A DNA stretch of 52,440 nt from positions 1-52,440 of the forward strand of contig NZ_JANZKY010000023.1 in assembly GCF_025770765.1 (NCBI RefSeq), written 5' to 3'. This DNA comes from Propionivibrio soli. GTDB taxonomy: Bacteria > Pseudomonadota > Gammaproteobacteria > Burkholderiales > Rhodocyclaceae. Below the pieces are notes generated by a model, which saw nothing but the letters and a program-made list of their open reading frames with translations, made no database searches and had not been told where the DNA came from. Position numbers and translations under genes: made by a program. Positions 18,601 to 27,244 of the stretch are shown piece after piece. Positions within the stretch are counted from its first letter, which is position 1. The number at the start of each line of letters is the position of its first letter.

Positions 18601-20427
18601 TTACTGGATCATGTCTCGAATCCTGGTCATCCACCCAAGAACCTCCCCTTGCGGGTCACGTTCATGAATCCTTGCAGCAGTCATCAGCGGAAACGCGCGT
18701 TCCGCGAGGCGGAGCTTTGCCTTCGTATCCCCCATTACCGCGTCGAATCCCTGGAGGTTCGAGTATGCCTCCGAGAATCGTTTTGGCGTCGCTTTTCCAT
18801 CGACTGGATGATCGGTCACCTCGACTGCAACATTGAAGGCTTCAAGGATCGCATCAGAATGTAGATAGCTTTCGATTTCATGTTTTTCTGTTTGCACGGC
18901 CCAAGAACCGTCCTGCCGCGCATTCACCTTGGCGGCTGCCTCGGCGTAGCTAGCAACATCGCGGTCGTAGATGTGCACCTCTTTTCTGTTGAGAGCACGC
19001 AAGTAGTATTCATCGACCCAATGCTTCAAGGTGCCCCCACCCAGCACAACGAACGCAACTCGGTCATCGTTTTCTAGATTTGGCAGCGACTCGTTTTCCA
19101 AGTGTAGCGCCTTGCTGAGAGCCTTGAACGCGGCAACGTCAGTTGGGCCTTCTACGCACAACAATACCTTTACACGACTATCCGGTGTCACCCCAAGTGT
19201 TTCCGCGACAGCACCAAAAACGTCAGCACCAGCTTGGATAACAGGCTTTCTTGTTGTGGTATCCCGGAAGATAAAGCGAATACTGTCATTTGGAAGATCG
19301 GCGGCAAACCCTGGGCTGTGTGTCGTAAGAATGACCTGGCATCCTGCTTCCGAAGCGAGAGACTTGAACGACTCGATCAATATTCGTTGGTTGTTGGGAT
19401 GCTGGGCGGTTTCCGGCTCTTCGATTGCGTAAATAATGCTACGACGATTGCTGATCTTGAGACGACGTTCGGCCTCTGCCTTAAAGAAACTAACGAGAAC
19501 CAGCCGCCGAACACCGCTGCCACGTTTGTTCAGCGGAATGCCGGAATCAGTGTTAAGTCCGACGGAGAACAATCCCTGCCACTTGGCTGCTGTCGGTGGA
19601 GTGAATTCTGGATTCAACTCGCTGGCTAGCCCAGGGTCTATGGTTTTCAATGCTTCGTGGGTGTTTCTGGCGATTTCCTCGACCTTTTCTTGGACACGCT
19701 GCTGAATCTTGGCAATATCCGCTTGGACTTCGGCCAATGCAGCGGCAACGGCTGCCTTCATTGGGCTTTGCACTTCATCATCGGAATCCTTGCTGCTTCT
19801 GTCGCTTTGAAAGAGCGCGAACATTGGAAGGTAACTCTCGATCTGATCCCAGATTCTCTTAGCGTCTTCCTTGGCTTTACTGACGGGGATAGCGGTTTCC
19901 GTGAACTGCAAATCACCTCCCACTGCCCAGATCGCCTTGCGCATTCCGGGGTTGCCCTTTAGCGGCACATTCAGCTTCAGCTCTTTGACCTTCGCCTGTA
20001 GTTCTTTTTCCTTGAGTTCAAGGAGGTTTTGAAAACCGGGAGCCGAGGGGTGTTTGGCAATCACGAAGATTTCGAGCGACGGTTTCTTGTTGCCGCAGTC
20101 ATAAACTTTTCTGAGCTTCAGGGTTCCCGTGTCCGTCAACAGGAACTCCTCTGCGAGGGATGTTTGAGCCCCAGCGTCGAGGGTTAGCGAATCAGGGAAA
20201 TCGGTAAATTCACAGGTGATTTCGACCTTTTCGTTTCCGCTGTGTACGTGCGCATCGCTTTGTTCAATTGAGACGACGCCATTGTTGAAAAAGATCTCCA
20301 GGGCTTCCAGTACCGATGACTTACCAGTATCGTTCCGGCCAACGAAGGTAGTGAGGTCTGAAAAATCGACTTTGATTTCATCCTCATAGCACCGGAAATT
20401 TTTCAGCGTGACAGTCTCCAAGCGCAT
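18601..20427 (-). CDS. OLD-family ATP-dependent nuclease (AAA15 plus TOPRIM)
   Basis: A 608-residue protein from ATG 20427 with a GGGGAG ribosome site; a TTG at 20463 is a weaker start. The N-terminal ATPase has Walker A VGRNDTGKSS (G30-S37), a long charged helical insert (about 200-265), the signature-like NKRGSGVRRLVLV, and Walker B IYAIEEPETAQHP. The C-terminal TOPRIM domain shows LLCVEGPTDVAAF and the acidic IYDRDVAS. OLD-family enzymes include P2 Old and the GajA subunit of Gabija. No UvrD-like GajB gene is beside it, so this is a stand-alone OLD or part of a pair with the STAND nuclease gene 258 bases downstream. Confidence 0.88.
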   Translation of the reverse strand: MRLETVTLKNFRCYEDEIKVDFSDLTTFVGRNDTGKSSVLEALEIFFNNGVVSIEQSDAHVHSGNEKVEITCEFTDFPDSLTLDAGAQTSLAEEFLLTDTGTLKLRKVYDCGNKKPSLEIFVIAKHPSAPGFQNLLELKEKELQAKVKELKLNVPLKGNPGMRKAIWAVGGDLQFTETAIPVSKAKEDAKRIWDQIESYLPMFALFQSDRSSKDSDDEVQSPMKAAVAAALAEVQADIAKIQQRVQEKVEEIARNTHEALKTIDPGLASELNPEFTPPTAAKWQGLFSVGLNTDSGIPLNKRGSGVRRLVLVSFFKAEAERRLKISNRRSIIYAIEEPETAQHPNNQRILIESFKSLASEAGCQVILTTHSPGFAADLPNDSIRFIFRDTTTRKPVIQAGADVFGAVAETLGVTPDSRVKVLLCVEGPTDVAAFKALSKALHLENESLPNLENDDRVAFVVLGGGTLKHWVDEYYLRALNRKEVHIYDRDVASYAEAAAKVNARQDGSWAVQTEKHEIESYLHSDAILEAFNVAVEVTDHPVDGKATPKRFSEAYSNLQGFDAVMGDTKAKLRLAERAFPLMTAARIHERDPQGEVLGWMTRIRDMIQ

Positions 20428-20463
20428 TCGTCTCTCCCCGAGGTATGGTGGATAACTGCTCAA

Positions 20464-20763
20464 TTTCGATGGTTATTGTCTTGCTAAGCATGACGGATGA
20501 GACTATCAGCTGTAAAGAGAACTGCGAAGCGGACATACTTGCCAATTTGCCGCGCTATGACGGCTGACCGGCACATTGCGGTCGTTGGTAGCATGTAGGA
20601 TCAATGGCCGGATTGGCCGACGAGCGGGCGAGACGGAAACCACGGCGAGACGGAAACCACGTCGTGCTCAATCTCGAACAGCAATTTCGAAACCAGACGA
20701 TTGCTGCGATGCAGGCGTCACGCTGCGTCGCGAGAATCGATGTCCGGGTTGTCACATCTCTGC
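20464..20763. other. Gene-poor gap with a short tandem repeat
   Basis: About 300 bases between the OLD gene and the oxidoreductase remnant. Short open frames on both strands have no recognisable content. It contains a 17-bp tandem duplication (20628-20661). The composition suggests decayed DNA at the edge of the accessory region. Confidence 0.35.
20628..20661. repeat. Two tandem copies of a 17-bp unit
   Basis: The unit GCGAGACGGAAACCACG occurs at 20628-20644 and again at 20645-20661 without mismatch. It lies in non-coding DNA and probably reflects replication slippage. Confidence 0.75.
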
Positions 20764-21168
20764 CTAGCCCATTGCAATGATCCCCGCCGTTTCACATTCC
20801 CACGCACGCAATTGCCGCCAAGTCTCGTCGCGGTTGCGTTCGATGGCGGCGATGCTTTCGGCATCAACGGACCGGAACCGTCCCTGTTCGCCGAAATAGG
20901 TCTGTAGTGGGTCAAAGGCCGAGGGCTTGCGCGTGATGGTCAGTGAGCCGTTTTCCCATTCGGCGAGTGGCCATAATCCTGTATCGACGACCGATTTACC
21001 CAGAGGGATCGTGGCGTCCGACTCGCAACCCCAGCCCGTCGGGCAGGGGGCGTACACATGCAGGAACGAAGGCCCCTGAACAGCAGCGGCTTTTTTAATC
21101 TTCTTGAGAAAGCCCGCCGGATGCCCGCCGCTCGCCGTGGCCGCGTTGGGGGATGCCGTGTGCGGCGG
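20764..21168 (-). pseudogene. Remnant of 2-oxoacid:ferredoxin oxidoreductase beta subunit (3' end only)
   Basis: Reading the minus strand from an in-frame stop near 21171 gives about 134 residues that match the C-terminus of pyruvate:ferredoxin oxidoreductase beta subunits. Visible pieces are TASPNAATASGGHPAGFLKK, AVQGPSFLHVYAPCPTGWG, VVDTGLWPLAEWENG and LQTYFGEQGRFR, ending at a natural TAG. The thiamine-diphosphate-binding part and all other subunits are missing, and there is no plausible start. It is a truncated relic of an oxygen-sensitive enzyme complex, probably left when the neighbouring accessory genes were inserted or rearranged. Confidence 0.85.
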
Positions 21169-21334
21169 TTATACGCAGGAGGTCTTTTTTTGTGCCAATG
21201 AGCATTTTTCTGGACTGGCGAAATAGCCGTGAGTCGGGTCACGGCGGGTTCGATTCTTATGTCGATGTTGCGCCGCGCTTGTCGGCAGAACCGCAATCTA
21301 GCAAGCCCATTTGCACGGGCGAACGATTTCTTTC

Positions 21335-21934
21335 CTATTTCGATATATGCAGATTGCCCGATCGTTCGCTCAGCCCTGGGTACCATGGAGGCACCGACCG
21401 TACGCCACCCGCGTTCCGAATCGTGGTGCGCATGCGTGCGACCAGCGCTTCACCCAACGGCCATTCGCCGTATCCCGAAGCGACGTTGATGTGCCCGGCG
21501 TTCCTCAGGGTGACATGGGCAATGCCCCACGAAACCGCGAGAGAAACGGCTGATTCGTGCGACATCCAGGGATCGTTGTCGCTGGCTACCAGGAACCCCG
21601 GATTTGGAAGCGGCTGGTCGAACAGCGCGCGAGGGAGGTCGAACCGGGCCGGATCGGCTGGCGCAACGAAGAGGGTGGCGAACACGGGTGTGTCGAACAT
21701 GATCTGAGCGTGGGCGGCCGCCAAGCAGCCGAAGCTATGGGCTACCAGCAGGGCAGGGCCGGGCAGCGTGCGCACGGTTTCGTCGACGCGGCGGCTCCAC
21801 ACCTCGAGCGCGGGGTTTCCCCATTCGTCCTGATGCACGCGCTGCGCTCCGGCAAAATGCGCCTCCATGTGCGTTTGCCAATGGTCATCGCCGCTGTTGC
21901 TGCGGCCGGGGACGATCAGTACGGTCGGCTCCAT
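21335..21934 (-). CDS. RBBP9/YdeN-type serine hydrolase
   Basis: A 199-residue alpha/beta hydrolase from ATG 21934, with AGGAG six bases upstream. The family start LIVPGRSNSGDDHWQ is followed by the nucleophile motif VAHSFGC (S68), the acid in ASDNDPW (D121) and the histidine in RNAGHIN (H148). The substrate is unknown; homologues hydrolyse aryl esters or amides in the cytoplasm. It follows the DUF2325 gene on the same strand with a gap of 17 bases, so the two are probably co-transcribed. Confidence 0.9.
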   Translation of the reverse strand: MEPTVLIVPGRSNSGDDHWQTHMEAHFAGAQRVHQDEWGNPALEVWSRRVDETVRTLPGPALLVAHSFGCLAAAHAQIMFDTPVFATLFVAPADPARFDLPRALFDQPLPNPGFLVASDNDPWMSHESAVSLAVSWGIAHVTLRNAGHINVASGYGEWPLGEALVARMRTTIRNAGGVRSVPPWYPGLSERSGNLHISK

Positions 21935-21951
21935 GCGGGGCTCCTCGATGC

Positions 21952-22254
21952 TCAATGAGAAGGGCGGCCAATGGCGCGGCGAAAACGGCCGATGACTTCA
22001 TCCAGATGACTGAGCGAGCGCGGCGAATAGACGATCGGCAGATCGCGCTGGCCGGCCATACGCCGCGTCTTCGTCGCCAAACCGTGATTTACCTGATCCA
22101 CGAGAATGACGACCAGCCGCGTATGCAACGGAATGGCGCGGTGACATTCACTATGTTTGCGGCCGTTCCAATGCAGGACCGGCCCTAACCCGTTTGCCTG
22201 CAGGTAATCGCTGTACGTCTTGATGCGGTCTCCACCAACAAGGAGCGTAATCAT
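21952..22254 (-). CDS. DUF2325 family protein
   Basis: A 100-residue protein starting MITLLVGGDRIKTYSDYLQANG, the usual opening of DUF2325. It is followed by LHWNGRKHSECHRAIP and LVVILVDQVNHGLATKTRR, then DLPIVYSPRSLSHL. The family has no established activity. Related proteins are often found near redox, iron or metal-related genes, and the GG(D/N) start suggests a Rossmann-like domain. Its nearest neighbours are a serine hydrolase and an oxidoreductase remnant. Confidence 0.85.
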   Translation of the reverse strand: MITLLVGGDRIKTYSDYLQANGLGPVLHWNGRKHSECHRAIPLHTRLVVILVDQVNHGLATKTRRMAGQRDLPIVYSPRSLSHLDEVIGRFRRAIGRPSH

Positions 22255-22371
22255 GGCGCCCTTTCAATTTGACAACCCATGTCAAATCTAAAGGGCCGGG
22301 AGTTGCGGCGGAACGAATAAATGGCGAGAAACTTATTCCTGCAGAGCATAAGAACGTGCCGGCCAGCGCCG

Positions 22372-22383
22372 GATATCGATATC
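22372..22383. promoter_or_regulatory. 12-bp palindrome GATATCGATATC between divergent genes
   Basis: A perfect palindrome in the 241-base gap between the DUF2325 gene (minus) and the small helix-hairpin-helix gene (plus). Its place could suit a shared operator. No direct evidence of function. Confidence 0.2.
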
Positions 22384-22495
22384 AGGATTTGTTCGTTGGC
22401 ACCGATACGCAAGGCCCGTATGCTGCGCTCGCTGGGTGAAGCCGCGGCTCCCCGGTTTCCATTTTCGATGGGTGTCCTGGCACGAGGTGTTGCGC

Positions 22496-22834
22496 ATGTC
22501 CGACACGTCCGACTGTCGTCCCGAATCGAGGGACGGTTCTTTATCCCCTGCGTTGCCAACCAGGCAGAGAAACGCGTTGCGGGCCTTGCTGGATAAGCCG
22601 AGTTTCTCACCGCAGGAGATCGCGGCGCTCGACTTTCGGGTCGTGGCGCGGGCCCCGGGAATCGGCAGAAAAAGCCTTGACCTGATCAACGCATGGCTGA
22701 ATGGCTATGGCTACCAATTGTCCGGAATGCCGAGGGCATTGCCGAACAGTCGCCAGGCGCGAAGGCGACGCGAGCTCGAACGCGCCATTCGGCTATTGCG
22801 ATCCGGCGGGTACGTCGTTCATGGCCCTGAATAG
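22496..22834 (+). CDS. Small RpoA-CTD/helix-hairpin-helix-like protein
   Basis: A 112-residue protein from ATG 22496 (MSDTSDCRPES), with GAGG upstream; an earlier GTG at 22436 is less likely. Residues about 25-75 resemble the RNA polymerase alpha-subunit C-terminal domain: LPTRQRNALRALL, PQEIAALDFRVVARAPGIG, RKSLDLINAWLNGYGYQL. That fold binds DNA through the G-I-G-x-K-S hairpin. The tail is Arg-rich (SRQARRRRELERAIRLLR). It may be a small DNA-binding regulator. The gene stands alone and its partner is unknown. Confidence 0.65.
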   Translation: MSDTSDCRPESRDGSLSPALPTRQRNALRALLDKPSFSPQEIAALDFRVVARAPGIGRKSLDLINAWLNGYGYQLSGMPRALPNSRQARRRRELERAIRLLRSGGYVVHGPE

Positions 22835-23003
22835 GTCGGGGAGCGCTGCTATCCCGCATCCATTAGGAGGAAGGGCCGCCTGACAAGGGCGGGTATCCGA
22901 CGCGCTATCTCGTCCTTCGCGCATAAACAAATAAAAACTAAGTCGTTTGGAACGGTAGCCGACGTCCCTAGACTCGGGGGCTGTCATCCTTGAGGAAGCC
23001 GCC

Positions 23004-24032
23004 ATGACCCGTCTGCCCCTGCATACCGTTCGCCAACTCGCCCTCAGCCTCGTCCTCGGGGCCGCGCTTGCCGCCGGCCCCGGTATCGTCCGCGCCGAAA
23101 CCACCCTGCTCAACGTCTCCTACGACCCCACCCGCGAGTTTTACCAGGACTACAACGCCGCCTTCGCCAAGTACTGGAAAGCCAAGACCCAGGAAACGGT
23201 GAGCATCAACCAGTCGCACGGCGGCTCCGGCAAGCAGGCCCGCAGCGTCATCGACGGCCTCGCCGCCGACGTCGTCACCCTGGCGCTCGCCTACGACGTC
23301 ACCGCCCTCGCCGAAAAGAAACTCATCCCCGAGAACTGGCAGCAACGCCTGCCGCAGAACGCCGCGCCCTACACCTCGACCATCGTCTTCCTCGTGCGCA
23401 AGGGCAACCCCAAACAGATCCGCGACTGGGGCGACCTCGTCAAACCCGGCCTCGGCATCGTCACCCCCAATCCCAAGACCTCCGGCGGCGCCCGCTGGAA
23501 CTACCTCGCCGCCTGGGCCTACGCCCTCAAGCAACCCGGCGGCAGCGACGACAAAGCCAAAGACTTCGTCGGCCAACTGTTCCGCAACGTCAAGGTGCTC
23601 GACTCCGGCGCCCGCGGCGCCACCACCACCTTCACCGAGCGCGGCATCGGCGACGTGCTGCTCGCCTGGGAGAACGAAGCCTTCCTGGCGGTGAAAGAGC
23701 TCGGTCCCGAGAAGTTCGAGATCGTCACCCCGTCGCTCTCCATCCTCGCCGAACCGCCCGTGTCGGTCGTCGACAAGACCGTCGACAAGCGCGGCACGCG
23801 CCCCGTCGCCGAAACGTACCTCAACTACCTCTATTCCCCGGAAGGGCAGGAGATCGCCGCCAAACACTACTACCGGCCGCGCGACGAGAAGGTCGCCGCC
23901 AAGTACGCCAAGCAGTTCGCCAAGGTGAACCTGATCACCATCGATGAAGTCTTCGGCGGCTGGGACAAGGCGCAGAAGACGCACTTCGCCGACGGCGGCA
24001 CGTTCGATCAGATCTACGGGGCGGCGAAGTAG
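23004..24032 (+). CDS. sbp: Sulfate-binding periplasmic protein
   Basis: A 342-residue substrate-binding protein of a sulfate/thiosulfate ABC importer. A signal peptide (about 1-31, cleavage after VRA) precedes the mature start [20 protein letters not shown], the classic Sbp/CysP opening. Other family blocks are [49 protein letters not shown] and [11 protein letters not shown]. The C-terminus ends near [27 protein letters not shown] follows TTGAGGAAGCC. It heads an operon with cysT and cysW. Codon use is extremely C-ending compared with those two genes, hinting at a different origin or strong expression selection. Confidence 0.96.
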   Translation: MTRLPLHTVRQLALSLVLGAALAAGPGIVRAETTLLNVSYDPTREFYQDYNAAFAKYWKAKTQETVSINQSHGGSGKQARSVIDGLAADVVTLALAYDVTALAEKKLIPENWQQRLPQNAAPYTSTIVFLVRKGNPKQIRDWGDLVKPGLGIVTPNPKTSGGARWNYLAAWAYALKQPGGSDDKAKDFVGQLFRNVKVLDSGARGATTTFTERGIGDVLLAWENEAFLAVKELGPEKFEIVTPSLSILAEPPVSVVDKTVDKRGTRPVAETYLNYLYSPEGQEIAAKHYYRPRDEKVAAKYAKQFAKVNLITIDEVFGGWDKAQKTHFADGGTFDQIYGAAK

Positions 24033-24065
24033 GGCGGGCGCCGCGAGGTGGACGGGCGAGGACCC

Positions 24066-24968
24066 ATGCCAGCCGCAACGATCGACGCTTTGGACGTCGA
24101 TACTCCTGCCAAAGGGGCGATTGTCCATCGCCCCGGTCTTCTAGCGCGCCGGCACAGTATCCTGCCGGGATTCTCACTCGCGCTCGGCTATTCCGTTGTC
24201 TATCTGGCGCTGATCGTCCTGATTCCACTCTCCGCCGTATTTCTCAAATCGGCGTCAGTCGGCTGGGATGGGTTCTGGCACACGGTGGTTCATCCGCGCG
24301 TACTGGCGTCGTTTCGCCTTAGCTTTGGCGCGTCATTGATCGCGGCGGCGATCAATGCAGCCTTCGGGTTACTGTTCGCTTGGGTGCTCGTCCGATACCG
24401 TTTCCTCGGCAGAGGGCTCGTGGATGCGCTCGTCGACCTGCCGTTCGCTTTGCCCACTGCCGTGGCCGGCATCGCCCTGGCCACCTTGTACGCCAAGAAC
24501 GGCTGGATTGGGAGTCTGCTCGAACCACTCGGCTGGGAAATCGCCTACACCCCCACCGGCGTCTTCGTTGCTTTGGTCTTCATCGGGTTGCCGTTTGTCG
24601 TGCGGACCGTGCAACCGGTGTTGGAAGATATTGAAGCCGAAGTCGAGGAAGCGGCGGCTTGCCTGGGGGCGACGCGCTGGCAGACGTTTCGCCGGGTCAT
24701 CCTGCCTTATCTCACGCCGGCCTTGCTCACCGGCTTTGCCCTGGCGTTCGCACGCGCGGTTGGCGAATACGGGTCTGTCATTTTCATTGCGGGCAATATG
24801 CCCTTCGTCTCCGAAATTGCCCCGCTCATGATCATCACTAAGCTTGAGCAGTACGACTACGCGGGTGCGACAGCGATTGCGGTCGTGATGCTCGTGCTCT
24901 CGTTCGTTCTCCTCTTGATCATCAACGGGCTGCAGGCCTGGACGCAACGCGGCCAACGGGGCCGGTAG
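24066..24968 (+). CDS. cysT: Sulfate ABC transporter permease CysT (CysU)
   Basis: A 300-residue inner-membrane permease from ATG 24066 ([10 protein letters not shown]); a GTG at 24048 is an alternative. About six hydrophobic segments are visible, including [20 protein letters not shown] and [15 protein letters not shown]. The EAA loop that contacts the ATPase is clear ([20 protein letters not shown]). It lies 33 bases after sbp and 9 bases before cysW. It forms the translocation pore with CysW and needs a CysA ATPase, which is not encoded here. Confidence 0.95.
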   Translation: MPAATIDALDVDTPAKGAIVHRPGLLARRHSILPGFSLALGYSVVYLALIVLIPLSAVFLKSASVGWDGFWHTVVHPRVLASFRLSFGASLIAAAINAAFGLLFAWVLVRYRFLGRGLVDALVDLPFALPTAVAGIALATLYAKNGWIGSLLEPLGWEIAYTPTGVFVALVFIGLPFVVRTVQPVLEDIEAEVEEAAACLGATRWQTFRRVILPYLTPALLTGFALAFARAVGEYGSVIFIAGNMPFVSEIAPLMIITKLEQYDYAGATAIAVVMLVLSFVLLLIINGLQAWTQRGQRGR

Positions 24969-24977
24969 GAGAAAGCG

Positions 24978-25841
24978 ATGGCCGGCATCGTGTCGCGAAA
25001 AGGTTTATCAAGCACGCCGGCGCAAACGCGGCCCTCCGCGACTGACGAGCCGGTGCTCGTTCGCGCGTTGTTGATTGGACTCGTGCTGGCATTTTTCGGC
25101 CTGTTCTTGCTAATGCCGCTGGCTGTCGTTTTCGCCGAGGCGTTCAAGAAGGGATGGGAGGCCTATGCATCAGGGATACTGAGTCCGGACGCCCTCTCGG
25201 CGATCCGGCTCACGTTGCTCGTCGCGGCCATCGCCGTGCCGCTTAACCTGGTGTTTGGCGTAGCGGCGGCCTGGGCCATTGCCAAATTCGACTTCCGTGG
25301 GAAGAACATCCTGATCACCCTGATCGATCTACCATTCTCCGTATCGCCCGTCGTCTCGGGCTTGATCTACGTCCTGCTGTTCGGCGCGCAGGGATGGTTT
25401 GGTCCCCAACTCGAGGCTTGGGACGTGGGCATTCTCTATGCCGTACCGGGGCTTGTGCTGGCGACGGTGTTCGTTACCTTTCCCTTTGTCGCGCGCGAAC
25501 TCATTCCCTTGATGCAAGCGCAAGGGAGCGACGAAGAAGAAGCGGCTGTGGTGCTCGGCGCGAGCGGATGGACAACCTTCCGCCGCGTGACGCTTCCGAA
25601 CATCAAGTGGGGGCTCCTCTATGGCGTTATTCTGTGCAACGCCCGTGCCATGGGGGAATTCGGCGCAGTCTCAGTAGTCTCCGGCCACATTCGCGGGAAA
25701 ACAAACACCATGCCGCTGCAGGTGGAGATTCTCTATAACGAGTACAACTTTGCGGCCGCCTTCGCCGTTGCCTCTCTGTTGGCCTTGCTTGCGCTGGTGA
25801 CGTTGGGCGTCAAGACCTTCGTTGAACGGCGTTCTGTGTGA
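24978..25841 (+). CDS. cysW: Sulfate ABC transporter permease CysW
   Basis: A 287-residue inner-membrane permease and partner of CysT. Membrane segments include [22 protein letters not shown] and the loop [16 protein letters not shown]. The EAA motif reads [20 protein letters not shown], and the end has the CysW-like [24 protein letters not shown] precedes the ATG. After this gene the expected cysA ATPase gene is missing; the next gene is tag. Confidence 0.95.
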   Translation: MAGIVSRKGLSSTPAQTRPSATDEPVLVRALLIGLVLAFFGLFLLMPLAVVFAEAFKKGWEAYASGILSPDALSAIRLTLLVAAIAVPLNLVFGVAAAWAIAKFDFRGKNILITLIDLPFSVSPVVSGLIYVLLFGAQGWFGPQLEAWDVGILYAVPGLVLATVFVTFPFVARELIPLMQAQGSDEEEAAVVLGASGWTTFRRVTLPNIKWGLLYGVILCNARAMGEFGAVSVVSGHIRGKTNTMPLQVEILYNEYNFAAAFAVASLLALLALVTLGVKTFVERRSV

Positions 25842-26027
25842 CACGATCCGTCGCAGAGCTGCCGCGCTGAACGGCTCACCAAAGATATATCGACTCAAGG
25901 GGTGATAATGCCTACCGGCGAAGGGCAGGGGAGTGACGTAGTGTCGCCCATCGGCCGAAACGTACGCCCAAGCTTTTTGTTTTCTTAGTATGCTTTGCCG
26001 TTAGCTCAACAGGCAGAGGTTATCAAC

Positions 26028-26621
26028 GTGACAAGCGCTACCCTGATGGAACGTTGCCCATGGAGTGAAGGATTTGATCTTTATCGTGAGTACCATGATA
26101 AAGAGTGGGGCGCTCCGCTCTACGATGACCGCGCCTTGTTCGAATTGCTCATTTTGGAGGGGGCGCAGGCCGGGCTGTCGTGGTCGACCGTACTGAAGAA
26201 GCGCGAGCACTACCGACAAGTGTTCGATGATTTCGAACCTGCGCTGGTTGCCGATTATGGTGATCAGAAGGTCGCTGAGCTAATGGCCGACCCTGGGATT
26301 ATCCGCAACCGGGCCAAAGTGGCTGCGGCCATTCAGAACGCGAGGGCTTGTCTAGCCCTCCAGTCCGCAGGCCAGACATTCAGCGCCTTTCTCTGGGGAT
26401 TCGTCGGGAATTCTCCCGTACAGAACCGCTGGAAATCCTTGTCCGAGGTTCCCGCCAAGACGAGTCAGTCGGATGCGATGAGCAAGGCCCTGGTGCGCGC
26501 GGGCTTCAAATTCGTCGGCTCGACGATTTGCTATGCCTTCATGCAGGCCTCGGGGATGGTGAATGACCACTTGGTGAGTTGTCCTCGGCACGCTGAAGTG
26601 CAGGGACTTCGCCGTCCCTGA
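26028..26621 (+). CDS. tag: DNA-3-methyladenine glycosylase I
   Basis: Base-excision repair glycosylase that removes 3-methyladenine from DNA. Started at GTG 26028 with AGAGG upstream; the ATG at 26046 (MERCPWSEGF) is the conventional family start and also possible. Family residues are visible: MERCPW (zinc Cys), YHDKEWGAPLYDDRALFELL, EGAQAGLSWSTVLKKRE, GIIRNRAKVAAAI, SKALVRAGFKFVGSTICYAF and MVNDHLVSCPRH (zinc His/Cys). The catalytic Glu in the EGAQAGLSW region is kept. About 190-197 residues, normal for Tag. It is not evidently part of the sulfate operon. Confidence 0.96.
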   Translation: MTSATLMERCPWSEGFDLYREYHDKEWGAPLYDDRALFELLILEGAQAGLSWSTVLKKREHYRQVFDDFEPALVADYGDQKVAELMADPGIIRNRAKVAAAIQNARACLALQSAGQTFSAFLWGFVGNSPVQNRWKSLSEVPAKTSQSDAMSKALVRAGFKFVGSTICYAFMQASGMVNDHLVSCPRHAEVQGLRRP

Positions 26622-27244
26622 TCGGGGCGTTCCGCAGGCGAGGGCAACCACTGCCCGTCTTCGGTCCAGGCTGGCGCGGGGCCACCGCCAGAGCATGAGA
26701 GGGCGAACGGACACAACGACGCACTTGCAGATGGGCTTTCCTGCCGACGACTGATTGCGACTCTCGCCTTGAAGAACCACTGTGATTCACCTCGGGTCGG
26801 CCGTTTCTTGTTCCTGACTGATCTTCCTCACACGTGAGCTTTTTCGGGATCACTCAAAAAAACGGACTGTCCGTTGATCGGCCAAAGCGGAAGTTGAGCA
26901 CGCAAGCTTTGACCGTCTTCTATCTAGCGCAAGCCGCCGTTAGCTTCCTTAGTCGCAAAGGCCAGCTCTGCCTGGACTGCTGCACTGTGTCAGGGCGTGT
27001 GGCAGGAATCTCGACCAAAGCGGCAAACAGTCCAGTTCCTTGATCTCGAATCTGCTGCTATGCGACCGGAAGATTGCCGCCGAGAAGCGAAGGGGTGAAT
27101 CACCGATCTAGCCGAATCAATCAGTAGGAATTATCGTTGCGAAGAAAAAAACGATTGGACTTGATGGATTGATGTCCTGATTATGGACTGAGGCTACAGG
27201 CATTAGTCTTGATCGTCCGCACACGACAACTGGGAAGGGGCACC
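26622..27244. other. Intergenic stretch before the tricarboxylate transporter
   Basis: About 620 bases with no convincing gene. A 69-codon open frame (26834-27043) has no recognised features. The 3' part becomes AT-richer and likely holds the promoter for the transporter operon (see 27155-27184). Confidence 0.35.
27155..27184 (+). promoter_or_regulatory. Possible sigma-70 promoter for the first Bug protein
   Basis: TTGGAC (27155-27160) and GATTAT (27179-27184) are spaced 18 bases, in an AT-rich pocket about 60 bases before the ATG at 27245. Each box differs from consensus, so this is only a candidate. Confidence 0.3.

Noticed and set aside
18601-20427. Gabija system
   Set aside because: Only a GajA-like protein is present; no UvrD-type GajB gene lies on either side.
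22968-24128. 386-codon minus-strand frame opposite sbp
   Set aside because: Val/Gly/Asp-rich antisense shadow created by the strong C-ending codon bias of sbp.
25990-26030. tRNA D-arm-like string (GTTAGCTCAACAGGCAGAG) before tag
   Set aside because: No anticodon or T-arm follows; the sequence runs straight into tag.
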